Source: Pseudomonadota bacterium (GTDB lineage: Bacteria > Pseudomonadota > Alphaproteobacteria > Rhizobiales > Hyphomicrobiaceae). From it: a stretch of DNA of 11,831 nt. Shown here piece after piece: positions 1-6,157 of this stretch (within the stretch, counting starts at the first letter, position 1; each line of letters opens with the position of its first letter). The stretch is from contig JAKALI010000064.1 of NCBI GenBank assembly GCA_021813195.1, positions 1 through 11,831 of the forward strand. The letters run 5' to 3'. The notes below the pieces were generated by a model. That model was not told where the DNA came from and searched no databases. It worked only from the letters and a program-made list of their open reading frames with translations. The translations under genes were made by a program, and so were the position numbers.

Positions 1-1
1 G

Positions 2-136
2 TTATGTTTCGCGCATGTGACAAACCAGATGGGACGCATTGAAGGTGACTTCGAAAAGGGCGCATCGGACGGCGCCGAGGAATCGCTGAGAGTGATTTCG
101 CTGGTCGCCCAGCAGTGGCGTAGCGCCCGAAGATAG
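2..136 (+). CDS. 3' end of an unrecognised gene, cut by the left edge
   Basis: A reading frame enters from the left edge and stays open until TAG at 134-136, giving the last 44 residues of a protein. The tail contains the segments HVTNQMGRIEGDFEKG and EESLRVISLVAQQW, a charged turn followed by an amphipathic helix, which looks like the C-terminus of a folded protein rather than random translation. The HVTN...DFEKG pattern faintly recalls the C-terminal end of nucleoside-phosphorylase-like proteins, but this is a memory-based guess that I could not test. The start and main domain lie outside the window. The next gene begins more than 300 bp downstream, so no operon link is evident. Confidence 0.45.
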   Translation, partial: LCFAHVTNQMGRIEGDFEKGASDGAEESLRVISLVAQQWRSARR

Positions 137-450
137 GACAAAATAATTGCAATATCTGAGTATCAATGGCGTAGGACCCGAATCTATAGACGTAATGTTG
201 TAGGCTTTCTCTCAATAAATTCACGCCGACCGACATGTGCGTTCAATTCCGAGGCGTCTTTCAGTGGGGCCCGTTTTTGGGCGCAGAGCGCGGCAACTAT
301 GGCCGTGTTATTCAACCCCTGGCATGTTTCAGTACTTCTTGAAGACTCTTATCTTTCGCCCTCTTCCTGCCTGTGGCCGCTGACGAGACAGATCGGTCGG
401 ATTGCCCAAGGAATTGATGGAATAAACCTCTGCTTAACGGAGCCAAAAAA
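137..450. other. Intergenic stretch, no gene seen
   Basis: This 314-base stretch has no convincing coding frame. It contains a small GCCC-GTTTTT-GGGC hairpin at 269-282 whose T-run lies in the loop, so it is a poor terminator. The last bases before 451 carry a GGAG ribosome-binding site for the next gene. I see no clear promoter. Confidence 0.4.
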
Positions 451-663
451 ATGACTTCAAGAACCCTCGACCCAAATAATTTGGGTCATAACGAAGATTG
501 GGACGGAAACAATGCCGCTTTCGCCTGCCCGGTTTGTCAGAAGGTCTTTATTGTAAGCGGATACATGCATGAGGGTGAGCGGGCTTGTCCCAATTGCGAA
601 AAGTCCACGGCTCGCATTAAGGGCGGCAAGAACTCTGGAGGATCAGCCAGCATAAGCTGGTAA
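451..663 (+). CDS. Small zinc-ribbon-like protein (70 aa)
   Basis: This 70-residue protein carries two CxxC knuckles, CPVC at about residues 26-29 and CPNC at about 46-49, spaced as in a zinc ribbon. The C-terminus is glycine/serine rich and ends in SISW. The likely role is a small metal-binding, possibly nucleic-acid- or protein-binding module; no catalytic residues are visible. The ATG is preceded by GGAG about eight bases upstream (GGAGCCAAAAAAATG), a good ribosome-binding site that supports the start. It stands alone, with more than 300 bp on the left and 505 bp on the right. Similar small conserved hypothetical proteins occur in Bradyrhizobium-type genomes as far as I recall; the function is unknown. 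Confidence 0.72.
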   Translation: MTSRTLDPNNLGHNEDWDGNNAAFACPVCQKVFIVSGYMHEGERACPNCEKSTARIKGGKNSGGSASISW

Positions 664-789
664 ACTTGGGTCTTGAGCCGTAGGAGGGTAGTCGTAACAG
701 GTTCGACTCAGTCGTGGCCCGAGGTTACGATTGACGCCCTCGTCGGCGGAAATCCGCGGCGGCCTCAACTGACGCTTAGTAATTTAAGC

Positions 790-826
790 TAGTTGGCGCG
801 CTGTTCAATCCGACTGAGCTACCCCA
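790..826 (-). pseudogene. Degenerate tRNA-like 5' fragment
   Basis: On the minus strand the bases at 808-825 read GGGGTAGCTCAGTCGGAT, which matches the end of an acceptor stem, the U8-A9 pair and the D arm of a bacterial tRNA. The following GAACAGCGCGCC resembles the continuation GAGCA(A/G)CG(G)CC of tRNA-Arg genes. The D stem has a mismatch (GCTC against GAAC), no anticodon stem can be closed, and no T arm with GGTTCGAATCC follows. It is therefore at best a broken tRNA 5' half, possibly left by an integration or rearrangement event, and not a working gene. Confidence 0.35.
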
Positions 827-1088
827 TAGCCTCGACGGCCACCGTGATCTTCATTTTTGGTTGCATTCTGGCGCTGCCACCGCAAGCCGGTCGATACCCG
901 TGCGAGGGACGACGCAATGCGACCACCAGAAATATATATGCAACCAGCCGACCCCATAACCGCGACTGCTACATGACGGCGCCTGCAACATCGACTGATA
1001 AGAAAGACCACGTCCGCGGGTAACGATGGCCGATCGATAACCTTCATTGGCCAGCAAGTTTAGCTCCAAAAGGCCGTCGACGTGAATA

Positions 1089-1104
1089 TTTGACCGACGT
1101 CAAA
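1089..1104. promoter_or_regulatory. Fnr/FixK-type palindromic operator
   Basis: The sequence TTTGAC-CGAC-GTCAAA is a perfect inverted repeat with 6-base arms and a 4-base spacer. Its core, TTGAC-N4-GTCAA, fits the TTGA-N6-TCAA layout of Fnr/FixK/Nnr boxes. It is centred at 1096.5, about 72 bases before the start codon of the Crp/Fnr-family gene that follows. That protein carries an E-x-x-S-R recognition helix of the Fnr type, so autoregulation is the simplest reading. A related regulator elsewhere in the genome could bind instead. Confidence 0.6.
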
Positions 1105-1124
1105 GAGGCCTATGCTGCACCGCA

Positions 1125-1130
1125 TATAGA
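1125..1130 (+). promoter_or_regulatory. Candidate -10 element of a class II Fnr-type promoter
   Basis: TATAGA at 1125-1130 matches four of six bases of TATAAT. If it occupies -12 to -7, transcription starts near 1137 and the upstream palindrome is centred at about -40.5, essentially the -41.5 position used for activation by Fnr/Crp proteins that contact the polymerase alpha and sigma subunits. No -35 hexamer is apparent, which agrees with activator dependence. The start site is inferred. Confidence 0.45.
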
Positions 1131-1168
1131 CGATGGACAAAGATTGCTGACCAGTAGAGGGCTTCGTC

Positions 1169-1858
1169 ATGGGCAGCCGAAATTGGGAAAAGGTAAGATC
1201 GGCACGGCTATTTTGCGCGATGGACGATGAGGCGTTCGATCAGTTGATGGAGACCGCGTTCCTCCATCGATTTCCCAAGCACTCGAACTTTGTTACCGAA
1301 GGCGACGAGGCCGATTTTCTTTATGTTCTTCTCGACGGTATCGTCGAGCTATTCAGTTGCCATGAGACCCATAGAACAACTCTTCACATCATCCGGCCGA
1401 TTGCAACTTTCACATTGCCTTCCGTAATTCGAGAAGGGGCATACCTTGCTTCGGCTCGCGCCTTGGCTACCTCGGATATTCTCATGATCCCAGCACAAAC
1501 TGTACGGCAATTGTTGCGGGCCGATATCGCTTTTGCCGAGGCTATGGTTCATGAACTGGCAGAGCGTTATTGCGGCACCATAAAAGCCCTCAAAAGCGTT
1601 AAGTTGCGTGATGGCGTTGAACGTCTTGCAAATTGGATTTTGCAAGCCAACAAATATCAAGGCCAGCTCAATCACATCGAGCTGACCTTCGACAAGCGCA
1701 CGCTTGCTTCGCGGCTGGGGATGACGCCAGAAAATTTATCACGAAGCTTTGCAATGCTGATGAAACATGGAGTCCGAAGAGAGGGGCGCATCATCACCAT
1801 CGAAGACCCGTCGGCATTGATGTTGGTAGCGAAGCCTAGTTCCCTCATTGATGGTTAA
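1169..1858 (+). CDS. Crp/Fnr-family transcriptional regulator
   Basis: This 229-residue protein has the family layout: an N-terminal cyclic-nucleotide-binding-like beta-roll (about residues 10-115, including EGDEADFLYVLLDGIVELF), a long dimerisation helix (about 120-150) and a C-terminal winged helix-turn-helix (about 165-215). The recognition helix reads TPENLSRSFAML, with E188, S191 and R192 in the E-x-x-S-R pattern that Fnr, FixK and Nnr proteins use to read TTGAT-type half-sites. The four-cysteine iron-sulfur motif of true Fnr is absent, and the RSA-type cAMP-contact motif of Crp is not seen, so its signal is unknown; a Dnr/Nnr-like nitric-oxide or redox sensor is possible. The ATG follows GAGGG with 7 bases between. 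The palindrome at 1089-1104 suggests autoregulation. It is not close enough to the efflux genes to assign them as its targets. Confidence 0.88.
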   Translation: MGSRNWEKVRSARLFCAMDDEAFDQLMETAFLHRFPKHSNFVTEGDEADFLYVLLDGIVELFSCHETHRTTLHIIRPIATFTLPSVIREGAYLASARALATSDILMIPAQTVRQLLRADIAFAEAMVHELAERYCGTIKALKSVKLRDGVERLANWILQANKYQGQLNHIELTFDKRTLASRLGMTPENLSRSFAMLMKHGVRREGRIITIEDPSALMLVAKPSSLIDG

Positions 1859-2175
1859 ATTTGGCGTAGGTCGCCAGATAGCGAGGCAATCCACACCTAG
1901 GCTTCAACAATTTTTAGCCTGGAGCGTAAGGCTGCTGATGACGTTGCCCCCGCCCTTTAGTCCAGGTGAACTGGAGGCTGGCCCTTGACCATATCAGTTT
2001 GTCGCATTCCCTTGTCACGCTTTTGGGCCTGCTTATACTTACCGCGCGACGATTGAGATTTTGCCAACGCTGGCCTTGAGCTCTCGATCCGCTTTGTTAG
2101 CTTGAACCGATTGTATCGCGCGGCTATGAAGATTATCATGGCAGCTATACTGGTTCGCAACGGAAGGGCCTCCAC
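1859..2175. other. Intergenic stretch, no convincing gene
   Basis: The region starts right after the regulator's stop codon with a small hairpin TGGCG-TAGGT-CGCCA (1862-1876) lacking a T-tract, and a second inverted repeat AGGCT/AGCCT (1899-1903 and 1916-1920) whose T-run lies in the loop. Neither is a standard terminator. A lysine/arginine-rich open frame on the minus strand (GTG at 2175, or ATG at about 2139, to 1957) directly follows the stop of the minus-strand zinc-ribbon gene; it has no recognisable family and no clear ribosome-binding site, and I do not call it. Confidence 0.4.
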
Positions 2176-2412
2176 TCAATCGGATCTTTCTCCGCCAACC
2201 CGAATCCGCGGGGCTGGCTCGGGGCGCCGAACCAACCGGTAGACTGGCCTCAACCTCGAATGCCATTGGTTCATCCTTCGTCGGCACACCACACAATAAA
2301 CGCTGTCACTGTCCGCGACCGGTAATTCGATATAGCGCACGACGTACTGCGCCGTACAATGTCGACAGACGAAATCTTCTTGAATGGCTTCTTGGTTCGA
2401 TTGCGATGTCAT
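2176..2412 (-). CDS. Small CxxC/CxxC zinc-ribbon-like protein (78 aa)
   Basis: On the minus strand, 78 residues with CRHC at about residues 16-19 and CVVC at about 40-43, separated by a beta-strand-like VVRYIELPVADSDSVY, then an arginine-rich tail (RRRMNQWHSRL...). The paired CxxC knuckles indicate a zinc ribbon, and the basic tail suggests contact with nucleic acid or an acidic partner; this is inference. I recall similar short conserved hypotheticals in Bradyrhizobium-like genomes, often in accessory regions. The ATG at 2412 has only a weak GGAT upstream. It has no operon partner and lies back-to-back with the recombinase remnant. Its function is unknown. Confidence 0.6.
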   Translation of the reverse strand: MTSQSNQEAIQEDFVCRHCTAQYVVRYIELPVADSDSVYCVVCRRRMNQWHSRLRPVYRLVRRPEPAPRIRVGGERSD

Positions 2413-2508
2413 GTGCGCTTATCCGATTTGATACGCGAGTGTTCCTTGACGATTCTATATACCGAGGCGCGCGACAAACGAAACACAGCCAACAGAGGAG
2501 ACAAAGCG

Positions 2509-2556
2509 ATGATTCTTCCAGCACATGCTCCACACCAAACTCTATCCCGTTTGTGA
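2509..2556 (+). other. Strong ribosome-binding site with a 15-codon reading frame
   Basis: AGAGGAGA at about 2494-2501 sits eight bases ahead of ATG 2509, the best Shine-Dalgarno match in the left third of the window, yet the frame stops after 15 codons (TGA at 2554-2556). It may be the leftover start of a gene interrupted by the event that brought in the recombinase fragment, or a chance match. No function can be assigned to so short a peptide. Confidence 0.25.
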
Positions 2557-3004
2557 GCAAACTCATTATGACGTCGGTGGCAACCGGAGTCATCTGGTCC
2601 CCCTCGTTGGCTGGGGCGCCGAAGCAGTCAGGAAGCTCGACCGGCTGTCGGACAGTGTAGATGGGCCCGGCTGGTTGTTTCCCGGTAGGCGCACGCTAAG
2701 CATGATTTCCGAAGGTATCCAAGCCGGTCATGCCGATGTCGGCCTACTCAACGACTATCTCGGCGTCCCGCCCGGAGCCAATTTCTCGCCGCACTGCGTA
2801 CGTTATGCGTTCAGCACCTACGGCGAACGCGACTTGGGATTTCACAAGTCGGAAGCTAAGGTCATATTGGACCACATAGAAGGGATGGAGCCTGACTGTG
2901 TTATTTACCAGGCCAGAACGATACTTCGTCGATGGCCCTGGCTGCACACATGGGGGTCTTTGGCTATACTTCAATTGGCATTGAAGATGGTCGGACCCCG
3001 ATGA
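2525..3004 (+). pseudogene. C-terminal remnant of a tyrosine recombinase (phage-type integrase)
   Basis: The open frame gives up to 159 residues; recognisable similarity begins at about residue 16 (GGNRSHLVPL) and ends at about residue 145. It keeps the catalytic C-terminal pieces of the family: a PGWLFPGRR segment, the HxxR box as H90-C-V-R93, a histidine in ILDHIEG (H117) and a candidate nucleophile Y128 in VIYQ. The N-terminal core-binding domain and the first catalytic arginine are missing: a full integrase is about 350-420 residues. I therefore read it as a 5'-truncated remnant of a mobile element. The last residues run past the normal family end, and the stop overlaps the next gene's start as ATGA at 3001-3004, so it may feed translation into the response regulator by accident of fusion. 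ATG 2525 is only the first start in the frame, not a proven start. Confidence 0.62.
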
Positions 3005-3666
3005 AACTACTGATTGCCGAAGACGACGCAAAGACGGCGGCCTTTCTGCGCACCGGCCTGACGGAGCAGGGATTCGTTGTCGATACAACGGGCGACGGCG
3101 AGGAGGCGCTGCACCTCGCGCAAGAGGTGGACTACGCCCTCCTTATCTTGGACGTCATGCTGCCGGGACGCGATGGCTGGTCCATCCTGGAAGCCTATCG
3201 GCAATCCGGCGGCCAAGCGTCCGTGTTGTTTTTGACGGCCCGCGATGCTGTGCCCGATCGCGTCAAGGGCCTGGAGCTCGGCGCCGATGATTATCTGGTC
3301 AAACCGTTTGCCTTTGCCGAGTTACTGGCCCGGGTCCGGTCGCTGCTGCGGCGTCGAATGGCGCCAGGCTCCGACCGACTGCAGTTCGAAGACCTGTCTC
3401 TCGATCTGCGGCGGCATCGGGTCATGCGCGGCAACACGCCGATCGACTTGACGCCCAAGGAATTCCTCCTCCTTGCTTTGCTGCTGGAACACCAGGGTGA
3501 TCTTCTCTCGCGCACTCTGATTGCCGAGCAGGTCTGGGATCTTGCCTTCGACAGCGATAGCAATGTTGTTGACGTACACATCCGCCGTCTTAGGAGTAAA
3601 GTAGATGATCCCTTCGAGCGGAAGCTGATCCACACGGTGCGAGGGCTTGGATATGTCCTCCGCTGA
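3001..3666 (+). CDS. OmpR-family response regulator, CusR/CopR-like
   Basis: A 221-residue two-domain DNA-binding response regulator. The receiver domain (residues 1-115) holds the acidic pocket D8-D9, the phospho-acceptor D51 in LDVMLPG, T79 in LTARD and K101 in VKPF. The C-terminal winged helix (about 125-219) contains [13 protein letters not shown] and the [14 protein letters not shown] recognition region typical of the OmpR/PhoB group. The closest general resemblance is to regulators of metal-efflux loci (CusR, CopR, IrlR). I start at ATG 3001 because MKLLIAEDD is the usual start of the receiver; the frame extends to 2932 but that part overlaps the recombinase remnant and has no family similarity. 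The stop overlaps the sensor kinase start. A weak -10-like TATACT lies at 2965-2970 within the remnant. Confidence 0.93.
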   Translation: MKLLIAEDDAKTAAFLRTGLTEQGFVVDTTGDGEEALHLAQEVDYALLILDVMLPGRDGWSILEAYRQSGGQASVLFLTARDAVPDRVKGLELGADDYLVKPFAFAELLARVRSLLRRRMAPGSDRLQFEDLSLDLRRHRVMRGNTPIDLTPKEFLLLALLLEHQGDLLSRTLIAEQVWDLAFDSDSNVVDVHIRRLRSKVDDPFERKLIHTVRGLGYVLR

Positions 3667-5137
3667 GCGTTCCAAAGCTCAATTGAGTAAAGCCCTACAG
3701 CCCGAATCTCGCGCGACCCGCACTTGGTCATTGGCTGCACGGCTGGCCACTTGGTACGTCGTCTCTGCTTTTGCCTTGGTTCTCGTGGTGAGCGGCGGCC
3801 TATATTGGGCGCTGTTGGCCGGAATGCGGAGCGCCGATGACGAGATACTGATTGACAAGGTCCATGTTCTTCGCAGCCTACTTTCGGCCCCGCATCCCGA
3901 TCGGGCGATCATCGAACAGGAGATCGGAGAAGACGCCAATGCGCCGAGGCGCATCTATCTGCGGGTGCTGGCACTCGATGGCACAGTCCTTTATCAGTCG
4001 CCGCACATGGCAACCGATTTGCCGCCGGCAGTTTTTCCTCGGACGCCGAATGGCAATGGAGAGGCCGCCGGCGGCAGAACTGTTCAAGGGTCGGACCGAA
4101 CGTCCTATCGTGCGCTATCGAACCGACTGCGATATATAAGCGTAGGAAAGCCGCACGAAGTCATCGTCCAGGCGGCGATCGACACAACCTCGGACGAAGT
4201 GCTCCTGGCTCGGTATCGGACCGCACTTGGCATCATCCTGGGCGTTGCGCTTATTTTGTGCGCGGCAGCGGGCTACCAGATCGTGCGCGTTGGCCTGCTC
4301 CCGGTACACCGGATCGCCCGGGCGGCAGAGGAAATTGAGGCCAGCACTTTAGACAAGCGACTTGCTGTTGAAGGACTTCCGCCAGAACTGCGGGGCCTCG
4401 CGACCACCTTCAACGCAATGTTGGAGCGTCTCGAAGACTCGTTTGGAAAATTGCGCCAGTTTTCGGACGACATCGCTCACGAACTAAGAACACCCGTCAA
4501 TCGCCTATTGATTGCAAACGAAGTCGCGCTCCGACAGACCAGATCGGTCGATGACTACCACGAGGTTCTCTCGTCCAACATCGATGCCTGTACGCGACTT
4601 TCTCAGACGGTGCAAAGCTTGTTGTTTCTGGCGCGCTCGGAAAACCCGCAATCTCGGTTGCAGCGCGAAAACGTGGAGATCGCTCCGCAACTCTCGGCCA
4701 TCCAGGAGTTTTACGAGCCGCTCGCCAATGAAAAGGGCATTGACCTTTCAACGGAATGCAGTCCTGGGCTCACCGCTGCGGGCGACCGCTCGCTACTTCA
4801 GCGCGCGGTTGGTAATCTTGTTGCAAACGCGATTGCCCATACCCCGCAGGGTGGCTCAATCAAAATTGTCGGCCGCGATCTCGGTGCTTCGCTGTCCATC
4901 GAAGTGGCCGATACCGGGGAAGGCATTGCCGCGGAGCATCTGCCCTATGTGTTCGATCGGTTCTTCCGCGTGGAGCGGGATCGGCCATCGTCCGACGGCA
5001 ATCTTGGGCTCGGACTTGCCATCGTGAAGAGCGTTGCGGCTCTGCATGACGGATCGGTTAGTATTGACAGCGAGGCCGGGCGCGGAACGTTGGTCGCCAT
5101 CCGGTTGCCGAAGACCAGCGATGCGCACGCCGACTGA
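3653..5137 (+). CDS. Sensor histidine kinase, partner of the response regulator
   Basis: A 494-residue membrane kinase. Order of parts: cytoplasmic N-tail, TM1 (about 30-56), a periplasmic sensor region of about 130 residues, TM2 (about 190-212), HAMP linker (about 213-265), HisKA domain with phospho-acceptor H276 in [12 protein letters not shown], and the HATPase domain with the N box ([12 protein letters not shown]), the G1 box (VADTGEGIA), the F box ([10 protein letters not shown]) and the G2 box (GLGLAIVKS). The layout matches the CusS/IrlS-type metal-sensor kinases, but the periplasmic domain shows no obvious histidine- or methionine-rich metal motif, so the ligand is open. I chose ATG 3653; a TTG two codons earlier is also in frame. 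The 14-nt overlap with the regulator gene indicates translational coupling and a cognate pair. Confidence 0.92.
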   Translation: MSSAERSKAQLSKALQPESRATRTWSLAARLATWYVVSAFALVLVVSGGLYWALLAGMRSADDEILIDKVHVLRSLLSAPHPDRAIIEQEIGEDANAPRRIYLRVLALDGTVLYQSPHMATDLPPAVFPRTPNGNGEAAGGRTVQGSDRTSYRALSNRLRYISVGKPHEVIVQAAIDTTSDEVLLARYRTALGIILGVALILCAAAGYQIVRVGLLPVHRIARAAEEIEASTLDKRLAVEGLPPELRGLATTFNAMLERLEDSFGKLRQFSDDIAHELRTPVNRLLIANEVALRQTRSVDDYHEVLSSNIDACTRLSQTVQSLLFLARSENPQSRLQRENVEIAPQLSAIQEFYEPLANEKGIDLSTECSPGLTAAGDRSLLQRAVGNLVANAIAHTPQGGSIKIVGRDLGASLSIEVADTGEGIAAEHLPYVFDRFFRVERDRPSSDGNLGLGLAIVKSVAALHDGSVSIDSEAGRGTLVAIRLPKTSDAHAD

Positions 5138-5225
5138 GCCCGCCGTGTTTCGTGCTGAAAGACTGGCCGATATTGGGTCTCGAAGGCGGAGTTCCGGGAG
5201 CCGAGGGCTATGCCGCCAAACATGA

Positions 5226-5250
5226 CGATTTCGTTAGCTGGGCGTAATCG
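5226..5250 (+). promoter_or_regulatory. Conserved leader hairpin 1 (copy 1)
   Basis: CGATT (5226-5230) pairs with AATCG (5246-5250); across one T·T mismatch the stem continues with CGTT against GGCG (two G·U pairs) to close an AGCTG loop. The stem is kept intact in copy 2 at 6158-6182, where the only change in the element is in the loop (AGCCG). It may act in the RNA leader of uppP, or could be an operator. Confidence 0.4.
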
Positions 5251-5252
5251 GC

Positions 5253-5291
5253 GAGTCAGGTCCACTCCGCTATGGTCGCCGCACCTGACTC
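5253..5291 (+). promoter_or_regulatory. Nine-base-pair stem-loop just before uppP
   Basis: GAGTCAGGT (5253-5261) is perfectly complementary to ACCTGACTC (5283-5291), with a 21-base loop holding the CGCTATGGT block that is shared with copy 2. No T-tract follows, so it is not a standard terminator. Its place 17 bases before the uppP start suits control of translation or RNA stability. In copy 2 the corresponding pairing is shorter: GGGTCA could pair with TGATCC through one G·U. Confidence 0.45.
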
Positions 5292-5308
5292 ACTGACCCG
5301 CAAGCGCC

Positions 5309-6157
5309 ATGTCACTCCTCCAAGCAGTCGTCCTTGCCGCAATCCAGGGCATAACTGAGCTGTTTCCTATCAGCAGTCTCGGTCATGCAGTGATCCTCCC
5401 CAAGCTGCTCGGCTGGTCCATCGATCAGCATGCCGAGGGCTACCTACCCTTCCTGGTCATGCTTCACGTCGGCACGGCGGCGGCGTTGCTGCTCTATTTC
5501 TGGAGCGAATGGGTGGGCATCCTGCTTGCCATCTTCGGAATTGGCTCACCGGCCGAGATATCCGATGGTCGCCGTCTGCTCGCAAGGCTCATCGTGGGTA
5601 CGGTGCCGGCTGTTATCATCGGTTTTCTATTCGAGAATCCGCTGCGTGCCTTGTTTGGCGACCCTGCTCTCGTGGCGGGAGTGCTGATGATCAATGGTGT
5701 CATTCTATTTGTCGCCGAACGGCTCAGGAGCCGGGCGAAAGCGAATCAGGATCTGACAACGCTTTCCCTGGCCCAGGCGCTTTGGATTGGCATCTGCCAG
5801 GCCGGCGCGCTCATCCCTGGCCTTTCCCGCTCCGGACTGACGATCGGGGCTGGGCTAGGCGCTGGCCTCCGTCACGATCAGTCGGCTCACTTTTCGTTTC
5901 TACTGGCCGCTCCGATCATTACGGGAGCCGCCGTCCTGGAGCTGCCAAAGCTGATCCTCCACCATGCCACTGGCGGCATCGGGCTGGAAGTATCGCTCGT
6001 AGGCGGCCTTGTTGCCGGGCTCACCGCGTTCGCGAGCGTTGCCTTTCTGATGAGGTTCTTCCGGCGCCATGAGGTCGAAGCGCTCGATCCCTTTTCTTAT
6101 TACTGCTTCCTGATCGGCGCCATCGCCGTCGTAATATTTGCCATCGGGCGAACATGA
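5309..6157 (+). CDS. uppP: Undecaprenyl-diphosphatase, UppP/BacA family
   Basis: A 282-residue polytopic membrane enzyme that removes a phosphate from undecaprenyl diphosphate, recycling the lipid carrier for peptidoglycan and other envelope polymers; overexpression of the family gives bacitracin resistance. Both signature regions are present: the (E/Q)xxxE motif as Q13-G-I-T-E17 followed by PISSLGH with H26, and PGLSRSG with R174. The E. coli PxSSTGH motif has a small residue where this protein has L24, marking a divergent subgroup. About eight hydrophobic segments follow the family pattern and the length is normal. The start is fixed by family alignment, since no good Shine-Dalgarno is seen. 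It lies 171 bases after the kinase gene and its stop overlaps copy 2 of the repeat. Its place in an efflux operon suggests an envelope-stress role, possibly as a second uppP besides a housekeeping copy; this is inferred. Confidence 0.92.
   Translation: MSLLQAVVLAAIQGITELFPISSLGHAVILPKLLGWSIDQHAEGYLPFLVMLHVGTAAALLLYFWSEWVGILLAIFGIGSPAEISDGRRLLARLIVGTVPAVIIGFLFENPLRALFGDPALVAGVLMINGVILFVAERLRSRAKANQDLTTLSLAQALWIGICQAGALIPGLSRSGLTIGAGLGAGLRHDQSAHFSFLLAAPIITGAAVLELPKLILHHATGGIGLEVSLVGGLVAGLTAFASVAFLMRFFRRHEVEALDPFSYYCFLIGAIAVVIFAIGRT

Larger units (their letters stand above)
664..1168. other. Long non-coding stretch with tRNA-like remnant and Fnr-type promoter
   Basis: About 505 bases without a convincing gene. 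Contents: an inverted repeat TCGTAAC (692-698) / GTTACGA (724-730); a GC-rich hairpin-prone stretch at about 742-764 (GCGG-AAAT-CCGC core); a degenerate tRNA-like segment on the minus strand (about 790-826); and, at the right end, the Fnr-type palindrome and -10 element of the downstream regulator. Open frames at about 793-1069 on both strands have no recognisable protein character and start with weak codons. The stretch could be the scar of an old insertion. Confidence 0.45.
5222..5296 (+). other. Candidate leader mini-ORF (24 codons) upstream of uppP
   Basis: An ATG at 5222 opens 24 codons beginning MTISLAGRNRRV, ending in TGA 12 bases before the uppP start. An in-frame ATG at 5210 would add four residues and is preceded by GGGAG nine bases upstream, a better ribosome-binding site. 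The same first 12 residues are encoded at 6154 in the second repeat, and the three base differences in those codons are all synonymous. This may be a leader peptide or a fossil coding segment; the same bases also fold into a hairpin, so RNA structure could explain the conservation instead. Confidence 0.35.
5219..5407 (+). repeat. Direct repeat copy 1: uppP leader plus first 33 codons
   Basis: This stretch recurs at 6151-6340. The first 40 bases (5219-5258) differ from copy 2 at only three positions, the middle of the leader is looser with CGCTATGGT conserved, and the 33 uppP codons match in 16 identical and 12 synonymous codons, with only 5 amino-acid changes. The start codon lies 90 bases into copy 1 and 91 bases into copy 2, so the whole leader-to-gene unit was duplicated. 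Confidence 0.88.

Noticed and set aside
269..282. GCCC-GTTTTT-GGGC hairpin as a terminator for the left-edge gene
   Set aside because: Stem of only four base pairs with the T-run in the loop and none after it.
793..1069. Overlapping open frames on both strands
   Set aside because: Cysteine/arginine-rich random-looking translations with weak or no start signals; they overlap the tRNA-like segment and each other.
1957..2175. Minus-strand lysine/arginine-rich open frame of 72 codons after the zinc-ribbon gene
   Set aside because: GTG start without a clear ribosome-binding site and no recognisable family; the composition could arise by chance. It remains possible as a small gene from ATG at about 2139.
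2932..3000. Upstream extension of the response regulator
   Set aside because: The 23 extra residues have no receiver-domain similarity and overlap the recombinase remnant; ATG 3001 begins the canonical MKLLIAEDD.
5219..5308. Known riboswitch class in the uppP leader (yybP-ykoY, NiCo, SAM-II considered)
   Set aside because: The conserved core sequences of those classes are not present by eye; left as an unclassified candidate leader.
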